From the NCBI GenBank assembly GCA_009192285.1, contig CM018609.1, positions 823,282 through 887,281 on the forward strand: DNA of 64,000 nt. Direction: 5' to 3'. The notes beneath the pieces were generated by a model. That model had not been told where the DNA came from. It did not search any database and saw only the letters and a program-made list of their open reading frames with translations. Made by a program: the position numbers and the translations under genes. Shown here one piece after another: positions 21,198 to 35,121 of this stretch; within the stretch, counting starts at the first letter, position 1, and the number at the start of each line of letters is the position of its first letter. This DNA is from Morchella semilibera (lineage: Eukaryota > Ascomycota > Pezizomycetes > Pezizales > Morchellaceae).

Positions 21198-22406
21198 ATG
21201 GTGGAAGCTGGCTCAGGTCTCACGGATATCAAGGTTGCCTCAGTCTCGGCTGGCATCACGATCGGGGTGGGGTTCTTTACAGGATGGGAGGCATACAAGG
21301 CGACAATGCAAATACGAAAACCACTTAAATCGGTATTCGTATGGATGATTTGGGGAGAAATGGTAGCATGTATTGCTATTGCGATTCAAGGATGGTTACT
21401 ATTGACGAACCAGACACCGTTAAAGTAAGCCCCCCCCCCTCTTTCTCCAACTAGATATTTAACCACCATTTACACGAACGGAGCTAACGGACATTTACTC
21501 GCGACAGTATTCCATATGCGGTCGTCCTACTCACATTCTGGGTTTTCCAAGTCCAACTCCTCATGCAAGTTATTATCAATCGATGTGCAGTGGTAATGTT
21601 CGATAAACGGAAGGCAAACCATATAAAATGGGGAACGGCCTTTGTGGTAACAATGATTAACATAAGTGTTTTCATCATTTGGATCCCAGCACATGCCCTA
21701 AACAACGCGAAGTAAGTAAAATACATCAACATACACATATCAAAAAGCCATGTACTAACATCCCATGATCACCAACTCGCAGATATCTTGCAATAAACCA
21801 GATATGGGATCGAGTGGAGAAAGTAATCTTATTACTCATCGATGCAGCCCTCAACTGGTATTTCGTCAGAGTTGTCCGTCAGCGTTTGGTTGCCCAAGGG
21901 CACACCAAATATGACAAGCTCGTCGCCTTCAATATCCGTATTATCACTGTTTCACTTGCTATGGATGTAATATTCCCCCAATAATCCCTCTCAAGTTTCG
22001 CCTTGTACTAACAAAAGACAAAAAAAAACAGTGTGTCATTATCGGCTGCATGAGTCTCCAAAACGGGGCCGTATATATTCAGCTTCACCCCCTGGCTTAC
22101 ATGGTCAAACTTAAGATTGAGCTCTCCATGGCCAAACTTATCACAAAGATTGCGCGTGACGGAAAGCTAGGGCGTGAAGGCGAATTCGAACTTTCGTCGA
22201 GCAGAAACTACGAAACGACCCCTAAACCCAATTCTTTGGCTATACATACCCAAAAGGATATCATTGTTGACAGCCAGCCAATCGAAGACGACCGAAGCAG
22301 CAGTAGGAGCGCCACGCATGGCATCCCTGACAGTGACGAAAGACCACTTAAGGATGCTGCATGGAGAATGGGCGCTAGTACAACTATTACTACCACACAA
22401 AAGTAG
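21198..22406 (+). CDS. Seven-helix fungal membrane protein, four exons
   Basis: Exons are 21198-21424, 21508-21711, 21783-21966 and 22032-22406. All introns are GT-AG, and phases (2, 2, 0) join cleanly to give 329 residues. About seven hydrophobic helices are visible: SVSAGITIGVGFFTGW, FVWMIWGEMVACIAIAI, IPYAVVLLTFWVFQVQL, WGTAFVVTMINISVFIIW, ILLLIDAALNWYFVRVV, then a helix across the third intron (IITVSLAMD|CVIIGCMSL) and a final one at VYIQLHPLAYMV. The hydrophilic C-terminal tail of about 100 residues is rich in Ser, Thr and Asp. The signature WDRVEKVILLLIDAALNWYF followed by HPLAYMVKLKIELSMA matches a widespread family of uncharacterised ascomycete integral membrane proteins. That match is from memory; the biochemical role is not established. 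A receptor or transporter role is only a possibility. It has no nearby partner gene. Confidence 0.82.
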
Positions 22407-23845
22407 AGAGCGGTTTGTTTAAACCTGAAGGTTTTGCGTGGTGATCTTCATGTATTTACTTATGACCCACATGTCATGTACTCTCCTTTGTCATATATTA
22501 ATATCTAACGATGAGGTGGCGTTTTTCTTTTCTTTTTGGGACCGGATTGTATCATTATTCTTACTATTATTATTACAGCAGGTAGCCGACAGATGCCAAA
22601 AAAAATTTATTATTATATACTGTACCCTATATTTCAAGATTTAATGGTAATACTGTTACGAGTTTATCTTAATTCTCGTTGATTATCTATATAGGTTGGA
22701 TGATCCAGGGAGAGATGCGGTTCAGGCTTGGGGAATTGCGAATACAACGTTGCACTTTCATTTCCACCTGGCCTCCACGCGAAATAACACATGGCATCAG
22801 GCAATATGCAGGGCTTATGACGCATAAAAGCACGTTGTTGTTGATATTACATATATTATGATAACGATTGAGACCGGCACCTTCCAGGAAAATGTTTTCG
22901 CTTTGACTCCCTTACTACTGACATCTTAAGACCCGTTTAGGAGCGAGTTTAATTGGGGGCTATTCTAGAACCCTATCTTGGGAAAATGAGCCATGTCCGA
23001 TAAGTCATCCCCCCGGGTCCAGAAAACTATGATAACGGGATTCTCCATTGCCTCTCTAACCAGTTAGTCCTTCCTACCCAAATCCCAACCCTATATTTAT
23101 GGCGCCCAGAACCTCCCAAATTGCAAATGGGCAATCGCAGGTCGCGCGAGAAGGCCTATAGGGTGGGTGTATCAAGTTGACTTCAGAGGGAGAAAATTTC
23201 GTTGTTGGTTTAGGCGCCAGTATCTAACGTCGGAGGTCGAGCAAAACAGTATTTTCGACGAAGGCTAGTTAGGGGCCCTTAATGCCATGGATACCGGTTT
23301 TATTTGGTGCCAACATATCGCACTTATATACATAGCGCGTACGGATAAAGGTGTGTCCTTAGATCTAAACATATACCAAAGATATGAGAATTGCTATGCT
23401 GGGAAACGATTGTTGGCCAATAGAGGAGTATTACCATGATGTGCTAGTAGGAGAGACTTGTGTTTAGACGCGTAATAATCGATATAACGCGCGATCTTGA
23501 TGGCAGGTAGTGCAGAGTAGGCTCAGTTCCGAGTAGGTAGATGTATGTACCTATAGCAAAGGACTTAAGTGGTGGTGCTAGTGGGTTAGGGTTTCTAAGA
23601 TGTTGGTACTTCTATTGTGTATCCTTGGCGGCAGGGGCGTTGACAAAGCGCCACACTGAACCAAAAGGCCCCCGCGGCCCGTGAATTAATTTTAATGGGG
23701 AAACAGAAGATGGATTGAGGGAGGGGAAGGGGGGGGGGCCGAAGGCCTCTCATAGCTACTAGATGTAGAGGCAGAATTTGATATCTAGTCCTAGCTCCGG
23801 TGTACTTAGCTTACTGCACTGTTCCCTATAATCTACCGCTGTTCC

Positions 23846-24060
23846 CATCAATTCAAGGAGTAAGAGATTGGGGGAGGGGGGTTATCAATCCCACAATCAG
23901 CAGATATCATACTTGAACTCACGGTTGCGAGGTGGCGGTTAATGCCCTAAATCATATCAATTTAAGGAGTACTCACTTATGGGGGTCTACATGTAGCTTT
24001 GGGGTCAATTCTACAATGAGATACTTGATCTAACATCAACTCGCGGTCGCGAGTTGTCCC
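23846..24060 (+). repeat. Imperfect direct repeat of about 110 bp
   Basis: Two adjacent segments share the order ATCAATT(C/T)AAGGAGTA ... GGG ... TCAAT(C/T)C(C/T)ACAAT ... GATA(T/C)(C/A)(A/T)TACTTGA ... CTCGCGGT(T/C)GCGAG-like words. The first runs from about 23846 and the second from about 23955. They end before GTACGTACGTAC (24074). It may be an old tandem duplication. Confidence 0.5.
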
Positions 24061-24476
24061 GCCCCTAGTTAAGTACGTACGTACTGAATTCCGCTGTGTC
24101 TTGTATTCCGAATTAAGTCAAGGCCTTAGCCATCATACCGTAGCAAGACTGTAGCATTACCGTAGTTGTCTGCACTCGCTTTTTTGTACTGTAGCCTGGA
24201 CAGGTGTCAAATCGGAACTGGGCGCCTCGAGTTGTAATTGTAGTTCCAGCGTTGGTGTTCAGGGCCGCTTAGTACAATTGACGGTATTCGCAGGAGCTAT
24301 GAGACTCTGAAATCCTTTTTAGAAGGCTACTATATATACGCCGAATCGAATGACCTATTACGTACATGTAGTCTATGTTCTGATTTCAGAAGCATTGGTA
24401 TTATGTAGTGATCATGCATTACCTTAATTTTATGTATGGAAACGTCTACGAGACATACAGGTCTCCCAATAATGTA

Positions 24477-24698
24477 CCCAGGGTGTTGGAAAGTGATGCA
24501 CATTTTGACTAGACAACGCCCAAATACTTTATCAATACAACAAAATCGTACAGAACTTCTCTACCATACCTAAGTACTAAGCATATACTTTATGAAGAGT
24601 ATCTGCACTCATATTTACCTTGAAATAGCCTGGTGTGGGGGTTGGTTCCCGTGTGGCTATGAAACCACCAAATGTGCATCACTTTCCGACACCCTGGG
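24477..24698. mobile_element. 222-bp miniature inverted-repeat element with 29-bp ends
   Basis: The left end 24477-24505 begins CCCAGGGTGTTGGAAAGTGA and the right end 24670-24698 is its complement with one mismatch. TA flanks both sides (24475-24476 and 24699-24700), as expected for Tc1/mariner mobilisation. The interior has no coding capacity. Confidence 0.88.
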
Positions 24699-27600
24699 TA
24701 CATGTAGCACCCAGCTTTTCATCTACTACAGGCACATACATATACGTACAGATATCCTCCTCTAGTAGTAGTAATCTAGATCATGTTGGCGTGTGATTAA
24801 ATGTCTCAACGGAACGTCCTTCGAATTATATTATATTATAATATTTGCAATCGACTTAGTATTCCCATAGTACAACACAGTATCGCAGCCGTACCTACAC
24901 ATTCCAGCCTTTAGAGGTATAGGTACTTACCTGTACTGTCTAATAATACTCTCATTATATTAGTTAGTTTCTGTAATATGTGCGTTGAGGGCGGTGCTGG
25001 GGCTTTGCCTGGGTCGCTGTTACAACTACATGTAGGTATCGAGTGATAGGCTGTGATTTAAATGGAAAGCGGTGTGATGCCTTAGCACATCGAAATTATT
25101 ATCGAGAGCCGCTACAATGCATGCAACCCAATGTCTCTTTTTAGCTGCCACGATATCTTCGCTTTACAAAAATAAACACTGATTGACCATCTCCAAAATA
25201 TCGCTTACTATATATACGATCTCTAATGGGTTTTAATTTATATTTATCAGATGCTTAGTACCCGGGATAGGCTTCTAAAGCATGCACATGCATGCACTAG
25301 ACTCCTGAATCTGTCATGAAGTCCAACAGTTTTCAGACTTTGAAATTGGTACTAAGTACAATCCTACGCCTGAAAGCTACAAAACCAATATTGGCAGCCC
25401 AATGAAAACAGAGTGATATTACATGATGCGATTTATTTACCATACATACATGCAACCCGAAGATCATTGCGATTGATTGACTAACTGGTTCAGCCTTCGA
25501 CTGGCTATGTTGTTCCGAACTCTCTCATCATCCCTTGAATGAACACACAACCAAAACAAAAACAGGAAAATAATCCCCGGACCCTAATAAATGGTAATTT
25601 CTAAGAATCAAAATAGTTTACTGACTACCATAATAAAGAAGGAGTAACACAAAATTTGGAGGAATGTTTTAACCCCCTAGGTCTCCCCGCCAGCTCGCAC
25701 TACCATCACTATTCTCGTCATGATCATATGAGATGTACTTAACCATGAATCGAAACTAGTGTTAGGAAGGTTTTAAGAGTCAAATAGCTAGCTTTTTATT
25801 AATTCATACTCCTTTATATGATCTCTAAGCTGGAGAAGCGATTCACAATTTTCTGTTTCCCTGAGCTGGTGAATTGGGCATTCCTGATCCCATCTGTGAC
25901 GGGCACGAGACGAGTCATCACGAGGCTTTTTCCACCATACAATTTAACTTGATACTACTTACAAACTCCCAAGCCAGGGCTAGGGTTTGGCAAAGACTCT
26001 CTAGACTGGGCCTTGTCTCAGGGGTTTTGGGGCCGGAATGAAAAATACAAGATAAGCCGACAAGACGTACCTATGGTTGGCTATGATCGGAAGCAACTCT
26101 CATTACAATTAGCAGGGTGTTATAGCTGCAAGGCTGCATACAATTAATGAATTAGACAAAAAAAAGCATTCAACAAAGTCTTTGATGCGAGTGATAACTC
26201 ATGACTAAAATTATTATTATGTAAGGAAACCGCCTCTTTTTGATCTTAGTTCGTGCTTCTTATAATTAGTAAAACGTACCGTACCAACGTATTTGATTCT
26301 AATATGTTGGCCCTTATCTTTATCTGCATAAGATCATGAATTTATCAAGTATTTCATCTATTGTTTAGTAGTAGTTGGGAGTTTCAGCTCGACGTCCAAA
26401 TATTAAAATACGGTCCCCGCCTGCATATATATATAGAAATATATGTGTTATGTACTCGTGTGCATTCCAATCCGTAATAATTCGTCTCTATCCATGAGGC
26501 CGATATAATCCTTTAGTAGCACAGCTGTCCATTCAGTTCAGTCTGTGTAGGCTGTTAAATTCCCCAGCCATGCCCTTTGAGACAGTAATCATATAGGGTC
26601 CCTAGTCTTAATGTAGCTTCCCTTCCAGCCACGTGAGCGATTCTTTATCAATATGCATCCAGTACCTATGTATATCACTAACATGCAAACCATATTCTTG
26701 ACCAATAGAAATGCTTCCTGATCGATGGTTATGCTGTTTAGAGAAGATGTCCGATCCGCGGCGAGCTTTTGAGGAAGAGGCCTTGACCGACCACTCCTGA
26801 CACAAACCAACAGACCCTTGTGAATAGACCCGACGCAGATGTAAGGAGCCAATATACAGGATTCTCTAAGATGCCAGTACTGTGGTTCTTACCCTAGAAA
26901 GTGATATATGATAAGGCATGTACATATGTACTCCAATATAGGTAGAAGTAATATGTATCCACTGTACTGGTACGATACTGTATGGGACTACGGATATTCG
27001 GGTATCACTAACGCTTCTGATAGTATCGGCCCTCAACACGTTTTAACCAGGAAACACGCGTTCTATAAGACCTGAAGAGGCAATAAAATCCGACCGTGCA
27101 TCTTAATATCTAACCTAAATATGTAGATAACCTCTAGACCGGTCGAATAATAGGGGTTCGTGATGCGTTTACGCTTCTTACCGATACTCCTATCTCTTAT
27201 CTTCCTAAGACACGTTGATGTTAAACTAGATCTAGCATGTAAAGTATTAGTTATAGATAGGAATTACATCTGTCTGTGTTTGATGATATGGGAAAAACCA
27301 AACCTATCATCAGCCCTTTAAAAGGGCAGCTTCCAGGAGCTGAATGGCAGCAAAACAAACACCTCGTAAGTGTGATTCGGTGCCCTCACCTTGATCCAAT
27401 GGTAATATTCCCAATGGCATGAACATAATCCCCCGGCCCTGCAGCTGCCGACGTAGTTATAACTACATAATTAAAATTAAAATATCAACCTAGTGTTACA
27501 GAGTTTCGCGATCGGGAGACGGAAACCCGCACCGATCCTAGGAAAAGAAGGTTCATACCCCGTTTTTCTGTATCCTTTCTCCATACGCATCTGCGCCGCT

Positions 27601-30600
27601 GAAATATAATCGCTCATTGGGTAAATGCGCAGAGCGTACATGTATTCAGTAGATTTTACAACTATACCTGCAATATCGTCCGTTTCTAGAGGGTTTCCAG
27701 GGTAGCTATCATGCAAGCTTTAGAGAACCTACTAGATTCGCCTACTTATTAATATTACTATGAAAGAAAGGTGTATAACATATTATATGCTCATGGTCAG
27801 GGCTTCGATTCATAGTATACTCACCGACAACCCGCGATATTGACCGCATTAACCTCGTAGTTTCTAGAATTGCACACACCAAAAATTCTCCCAAGTCAAA
27901 AGTCTCCTGATGCAATTAAATGCGGTTAATTTCAGTGGAGAAATTATCACCTATTTTTTTGTTTACCACGTAATGATTTCTACTAACAAGTATCATTGTT
28001 AAACCCATGCACGAGTTTTTTCTTTTTTTTTTACACATCCAAATTGAGTCGAGTTTGATGCAGCCCCGGGAGGTTTGCTAAAGATCGTTCACCTTAACTG
28101 GTGTCGATTCAACCACATGATCATGATTCGCCTAGCTAGTCCGGCTTGTTTTCAGTCCTATTTTAAACTATCATACCCGGAATCTAGGAGGAAAGGAAAT
28201 ACCCATACACTAGATCGACGCGCGCCTGGCAAAGTAGGTGCCGGGTTGCATGCAGCCAAATACTGTCTATTCTAGTGTAGGGTTAGTTAGGGTTAGTTAG
28301 AGATGGCAGCGGCCGTCACATATCCCAGGTACCGGGAAAAAGTGTCAACAAAGGTGTCTATTGGATAAATTTAAAAGCAAAAACCGGTAATGAAAATTGA
28401 ACGCTACCTGCCAATTTTCTAGCCGCTGCTACGGATGTAAAGCGCGTATGCAATGCATGACATTTATAGGAACTCCCAATAGTATAGTACATACGTACTA
28501 TGGTGATCCACCCAATGATCATGTAATTGGTGACCCGAATACATGGATTCATTCCCCCCCCTCTTTTTCGGCGTGGTACAAAAAAGCGGGAAGTGGGTGG
28601 TGAATAGAAGTCTTTTAAGCGGGGTTGGCGCCTGAGTCATGGAGCGCCGCTGATCTGCTTCGCATTACCGTCATGTCTACGGCACAGTTTCCGTCTTATC
28701 TGTAAGTAAAGGAATTATCTACTTGTGCTTGCGGCCCAGATTAAGCTCTTTTTGTGTTTAATATTTCTGGTATGGCCACCTATAAGTTAAACGGCAACGC
28801 TTGTTGCAGTTCAGACACAACAAGGTGTGTTTCGGATCATGAATCATCACTCGGTTGGAATTTGCGCTGTATTGTATGAGTCCAATCATTTATAGCGGTG
28901 TTTCATGAGACTAATGAATTATTCTGTCAGCGGGGGCTGGTTTTACCACAGGTATGGATCACAGGTGAGATTCTGACAAAACCTATAAATATGTGTTTTT
29001 CATACCTGGCTGACATTAAACCTTACACATTGTTATGAAATTGTAAAGTTTTCGCACACGGTTGCCTAAAATTCCAATTAGTACCATTAGCTGAATGGTT
29101 TATTCGACCTTTAGGTGAGATGTTCCAATATGAATAAGGATTGGGCGATCGACTAGGCCATGTAATGTCATCAATGCAGTTGAGGGGAAACAAAAAAGAC
29201 AATTGTACGGTGAAAAAAAAAGGGGGGGGGGGCGGGCGAGTGTCGAGGTCGTAACTACCTAAACCACCTACCAAAACCCATGATGATACAATGCTTTCCC
29301 CCTTAATTATAATGCTTGTTGAGTAATAATTGTTGGCCGTAACGTGAATGCTCGCGTGTTAAATAAGCCCTGAGAAGCTTCGAGAAGTTGTTTCTGATAA
29401 GGTTTCTCATATTAATAGCTGGGCTAATTATAACGCTAGCTTGGGTATGGCACCTAAAATGCCTTATGTGGGCCTTTACTACTAACCCCATGACGAGAGC
29501 AGCTAATCGGAGGTCTTGCGCTAGTTGGGAGCGTTTATCTAGATTGTAATTAATGTTAATTGTTGAGAGGGGGTGGGAATTTATTGATAGATCAGCTTAC
29601 GAGTACCCGAATACTCCCGGCCAAGCTTTCTCCTGCGATTAGCCCCTAGCTAACGCCTCTTTACGGGACATCTGGCTCGCCATGGGCATTATTGTCTGTA
29701 AGTTGTTAATTAGCAGAGGATTTTATCAAACTCACCACTAATGACTGTAACGCTTGGTAGCCACCTACGTTTGGGCTGGATGTTTTGTGAGGCAATAAGC
29801 TGTAGTATCTTATTGCTTTGTCTTGACTGGACTGCCGGCACTGGCACTGACATGTCCATTATGGCCCGAGGGTGATACCTGTCTAATGAGATGGGTAGCT
29901 TCAATTCCCTTGTTGTATTAGTTTTTTCTCTTTCTTTTATTTGCACGAACTAGAGCATGCATACAAGTCTGGAGTCAATGCATAGGTTGCATAGAGCATA
30001 CCCGTGACAGAACAGCCAACCATACGTCTCCATTATGGTAATCCTGACCGCCCCATACACTATGTCCTGAACGTATAAGCCATGAGAGATTTTCCAATGT
30101 CTTATATACATAGGCCTCGGATCACACTTCTTGCACGGAAAAAATGCGCAGAGAAGTTAGGTGTGCCTTACATTTACCTATTAGTAAAGTAGAACATTAG
30201 TCTCGGCGACTACATCGCCGGGCATCACATCAGTCTTGAAATCCACACCTTTCTTGTGCAAAGAAAGTAAAAATTGCCGATGCTAAAGACTTGTTTTGTC
30301 TTTCCAGACCTTCCCAGACAATCTGTCCTGCTGTGTAAGGTAAACTGTAAAAGTACTAGTACTACAGGTGCCGGGGACTGATGCAACCACGGATCTGACT
30401 GTCAACAGACCTACCCCAACACCGTAGTACATATGGCAAGAGTCCCGTTGGCCGAGTCAGACATATAAACCCTGCACACAGCAGCTTGAAAGCTTTGAAC
30501 ATAATTTCATGACCTGTCACTCGGAAGGACTCCCGTAGTGAAACAAACTTTAGACCACCACCTAGACCACCCACTATGGTGAAACAATATAGTGAACGTG

Positions 30601-33495
30601 CGGGAAGTGGCCATCGGTTGGACAGGAAAGAAAGCAGGTTCTTGCTCCTTCTTGATCTCTTGCCGGCCATCTTCACATACGCTGTTTTCTAATGGTCCGA
30701 TCCAGGATGGTGGATATCACGCAGAGTAGGTTACACGGGATTTGACTTCTTGGATGCCCAGATAGTACATGATCGAAGTCTGGATCAAAAGTTTCACTGT
30801 TAGTGAAGACATAAGTACTACTACACGCACTGACTTTGTAAACAGAAAAGGTCATTGGTCGATTGATAAAACTATTCTAGATATGGGGGTTAACCTTTAG
30901 TTTTGCTGAAGTATTGTCCATTGTCATATCCTCCTCCCAAATGTCTCTACACCCCTGCGGCATCATTCAAAACCACGTGTACGGGAATACACAGACCCAT
31001 AATTGTCAGTACCGACATACCGACAGCGCCTGAGTTCTCTAATATTATCCACACATGTATGCGCTTCAGTCTAGACCAAGGAAGGCAGGGAAAGGCAAAT
31101 AAACAAACATAAAAAGCGTTTGGATTAGGTGCAAGAACTACCGACAAACAGTCCACACGTTAATTGTGCATCTCAATGTTGTGGTATTGTGGAGTCAAGA
31201 TTCATTGAGTACCAGCTCCCTCCCGACCCAAACAGAGGGGTAGGAAGTAAGCACTATGGACCTATATATGTGATATGTGATCTAGGCTGTTTATCTGGTG
31301 AGTTCATGTAGGTACCGCAAATACTCGATAAATTCGCTAGTCCCGTCCAGGGATTATCTCTCGAGTGATTGGTTGGATGGCATCGATCTACATCAAATCT
31401 TTCCCATAGAAGTTTGATCTCATGGAGCTAGCGAGTATCTGCAGTAGTGGTAGAATTAGCGAGAACACGCAATTCTGTGTTTTCGGCCTGTTGGTCAGTT
31501 ATCCCAGTTATCCAGCCAAACTAACCGCCAGTCGAAAAGCTCTTAATGACGTTTCATATCGGAATGCTGTCAAGGTGAGCTTGTCGATCCATATGATGTA
31601 GTAGTACTCTAGAGGCATGGATTATGGGGGCATCTTTCGTCCAGTCTTTGGTATCCTAACATGCATTGATCTATGATATAGGGAAAGGATTGGAGTCCGG
31701 CCTGAGATGTTCGGTGCTAGTTCGTGAAAAAGACCTATAGTACCGCAAGAGTAAAGTACCGACTCTGTATCCACATTTTAACCATGTCTCGCCTGAGCTT
31801 TAAGCTGGTTCGGGACGGGACAGTATGCGGGAGAAGAAAGATAGTTTGGTCAGAGTTTATGGCCGATACAATCTGCTAGGACGTATCAGGAGAGTAAAGA
31901 TGCCATACGTATAGGTACACTAACACCTAGGGTATCTAGTCGATAATTTGGTATAGTAGTAAGGGCTTGTGCGTGTAGAGCAGCTAATACCTACATGCAG
32001 GTTTCTAGAGCATGAACGTACCTATAGGTAAAGGGGATAAAGTAGAGTTGAGATACTTGGGGCAGCCCTAAGTCCTGAAGAGTAGGGTGCCATGCTGCCC
32101 ATGCATGCGAGTACCAACAAGTACATGTATGCCGAACATATTGTTGTTGTGCTTCATCGTAGGCGCTCGAGTTGAGTAAGCTACTCTGCAGTTGATGAAG
32201 GAGTCTGCCATGGTAGTTAGTGCACAGACCCATAAATTATCTACCAACCTAAGTGTAGCTCCCGCTCATCCCCGAGTTGGGTGTTTCATTTATGTTAAAA
32301 CCAGAGATAAGTATATGTACCTACATGTAGATACACTAAAACGTCCGGCCACACATTCTAGCATCGGTCAAAGAGGATAGAGTTGAACATCGAAGGACAG
32401 GCTTGAATAGGGAGAGAAGTGCAACTGGTCCTGGTTAAGCGAATATATGTAAGCGATCTAGCCTAGATTCTTTACTGTGTAGGTACAGGGTATAATGCGG
32501 CCGCCACTATAAAATGTAGTAGTAAATGCCATCATATGAGGCGCCTGGTAAGACCTAGAAAGTTATTGAATGTCTGTCAATGCGATGTCTATTATCTTAC
32601 TTGGAATCTTTAGGGAGTAGAGACTTAACAATAGGTCCTATTAATGGTATATTTAGCTAGCTCCAAATGTAAAGGAAAGCCTCCCGTGAAGCCATTATAC
32701 CTGGACTATCAATTTCATGGGGCCGGAGTTATGGGAAGAGAGGTATTTATTGAAGGGTTTGTTCCTCGATGATGGGCTGTCTATGGTAAAACAACATTAG
32801 CTACGCATGAAGCTAGATGGGTGGAACTCCCACAAATGTCTCTCGACCACGGTCGGTAAAATTGCCCAGACTTTGTTTCTCGCTTTGTGGATATTGCTGC
32901 AGTTAGCAAGTATCGCCTATTTCCCATCTACTCATAGGTACTAGATTTGGTTAGCAAGGACTGGTGCTTAAGTTGCTTTTCAAGGGGCTAAAACGAAGAA
33001 CAATTCATGTAGTCCATAAGTCACAAAACCCTATATCCTGAGTTGATAGTTAAACTGATGTTGAATGATAGAGGGAAATGAGTCATCCACCTACTGATTT
33101 TTGAAGCTTGACCCATAAGATTGTTCCGGGTACGTGGGGAAGTGTACCTAGGTATTGTTCTACTCCAGTGATAAGTTCCGAATTCCCGATACCGTATATC
33201 GAATGATTGGTAATGGTTGATTAATCTAATAGTTGATAGTGGTTGGCCCTCTGGACAGGTCGCCGGGAGTCCGTTCGGCGGGTAGGGGCTGACAGTGGTA
33301 CTGGGAAGACGCTCCCACATGGAACTACACGTACGTATACAGCTATTGGTAAAAATTAGTATAGAAGTGTGGTAATTTCCCAATTGGCTGGGACAGCCAC
33401 CTAAACCATGTTTTTAGATCCCTGTTTCTACAATAATTCTACCATAGGCTGTAGGACTGTGGAATCCACGAGAGCCTAGCACATGTAGGTACATG

Positions 33496-33626
33496 TATAC
33501 TCGTACTTTCCTGACGTTTATAAAGGGGACCACTATCGCATACCATACTAAATTTTGGACTTGGCGCGTATTTGTATGGCATGCAATAGCGGTCATTTTT
33601 ACAAACGTCAGTAAGGTGTGGGTATA
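33496..33626. mobile_element. Fold-back miniature element of about 130 bp
   Basis: Almost the whole segment is an imperfect inverted repeat: TATACTCGTACTTTCCTGACG at the left pairs with TATACCCACACCTTACTGACG read from the right, continuing through CCACTATCGCATACCATAC against CCGCTATTGCATGCCATAC. The similar short peptides on opposite strands here are a by-product. TA dinucleotides lie at both ends. Confidence 0.7.
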
Positions 33627-35098
33627 TACGGGCACGCGCTTATTTAGGACTGGCAATGTCTCGCTACAGCGCATGTACTTGCGGTGAAATTAAGTATTGT
33701 CTCTCCATGATAGTAATTACCGACCTCACCATAATGGTTAAAGTGGGATATAATTATTTTTGGGTGTAGAAAAGACCGTAGCTTGAGTTTGGTATACTTG
33801 GATTAAGCTACTAGTGATTAATATTGTGATTCTGTAGGGTCTCAAGTCTGGTGGGGTTGGGTGGTTGCCAGCGCAATAAGTAGTTGGGACAATACTTAAT
33901 TTCACTGCAAGTACATTGTACCTCTGGGTACGATATGGCCCGTGTTGCTCATCTGTAGCAAGTAGGATATTAATATTAGGCGCGCACATATACATGTAAG
34001 TATAGTAACTACATGTACTAGTACCCGTCCTATATGTACCCCCCACTATACCGCATCATAATACTATAAATAAGATGATCTTGTAGGGGAATGTACGTAC
34101 CCTCTGTCCTAATGTGAAGTATGGCTATATAAAAGACTAGAAACTGATATCGCTCGACCTCAATATATAATGAATATCTCGATGAGTAAACACATGTTCA
34201 GTATCTAGATCGGGGTCCATGTAGAGCAAAATTAAATACATGTACGTACAGGTTGGCACATAAAATAAAGATTGAAAAGAAGTAGAGCAAAATAATACGT
34301 TCGAGAGGTGTATGTACTGGTAGGATCGAAGGAGTTTCCTATAGCTATTATACCTGCAGCTGTACTATGGGAAAGACAACGTTCTTAGGCATAATTCCCT
34401 CGGTCTACTGCAATTGATCTAAGCTATGCCTATATGAACAACTGTACATGTACTTGTACCTACGCGTTCCCTGTTATGCACTCCCGCTCACCTTTAATTT
34501 CTCTCTCTTAATTAACCCGATGTCCAACAACAACAACCGCAAACCACACGCATGGACTTAACAAAGGATACAGGGGTGCACGTGGTTCAGGCGGACAACA
34601 TTGCATGGTGTCATCACGAAGGATCCAGCTTATGTAAGAATTCCCAGCCAACGAAGACGAAACGCTGAGGCATCGTTAAGCTTATTTCGAGGGGGGGGGG
34701 GGGGGGAAGCAGCTTAGGCTCTACTTTTCACCAACTAGAAAGACGGTGACTATTGGGTTTCCCGCGCGCTACTAATACGATATATACTAAAAGCTTAAGT
34801 CCAAGATAGACTTCATAACGTGGAACAACAGCTTCTGCAAACCACCTTAGATCATGTAGGTACTTAGTCTGCCGATATGTAGGTAAGAACTAAAGTGACT
34901 TAGACGCTCAAAGTGGGGATATGAAGTAAACATGCATGCTGGCGCCCTGATTATTTAGCTAGAGTACCTTATATTTTGACACGGGACTGGCGGTTATGCT
35001 GGCTGCTCCGATCAAGGCGCATACATGTAGGTACATGTATGACATCTAACCATAAGTGCTAGTGTAGATATCACAGCAACCCCAGGCATAATTATAAC

Positions 35099-35121
35099 TC
35101 TCTCTCTCTCTCTCTCTCTCT
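35099..35121. repeat. (TC)n dinucleotide microsatellite
   Basis: About eleven to twelve uninterrupted CT/TC units in the intergenic desert. Confidence 0.9.
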
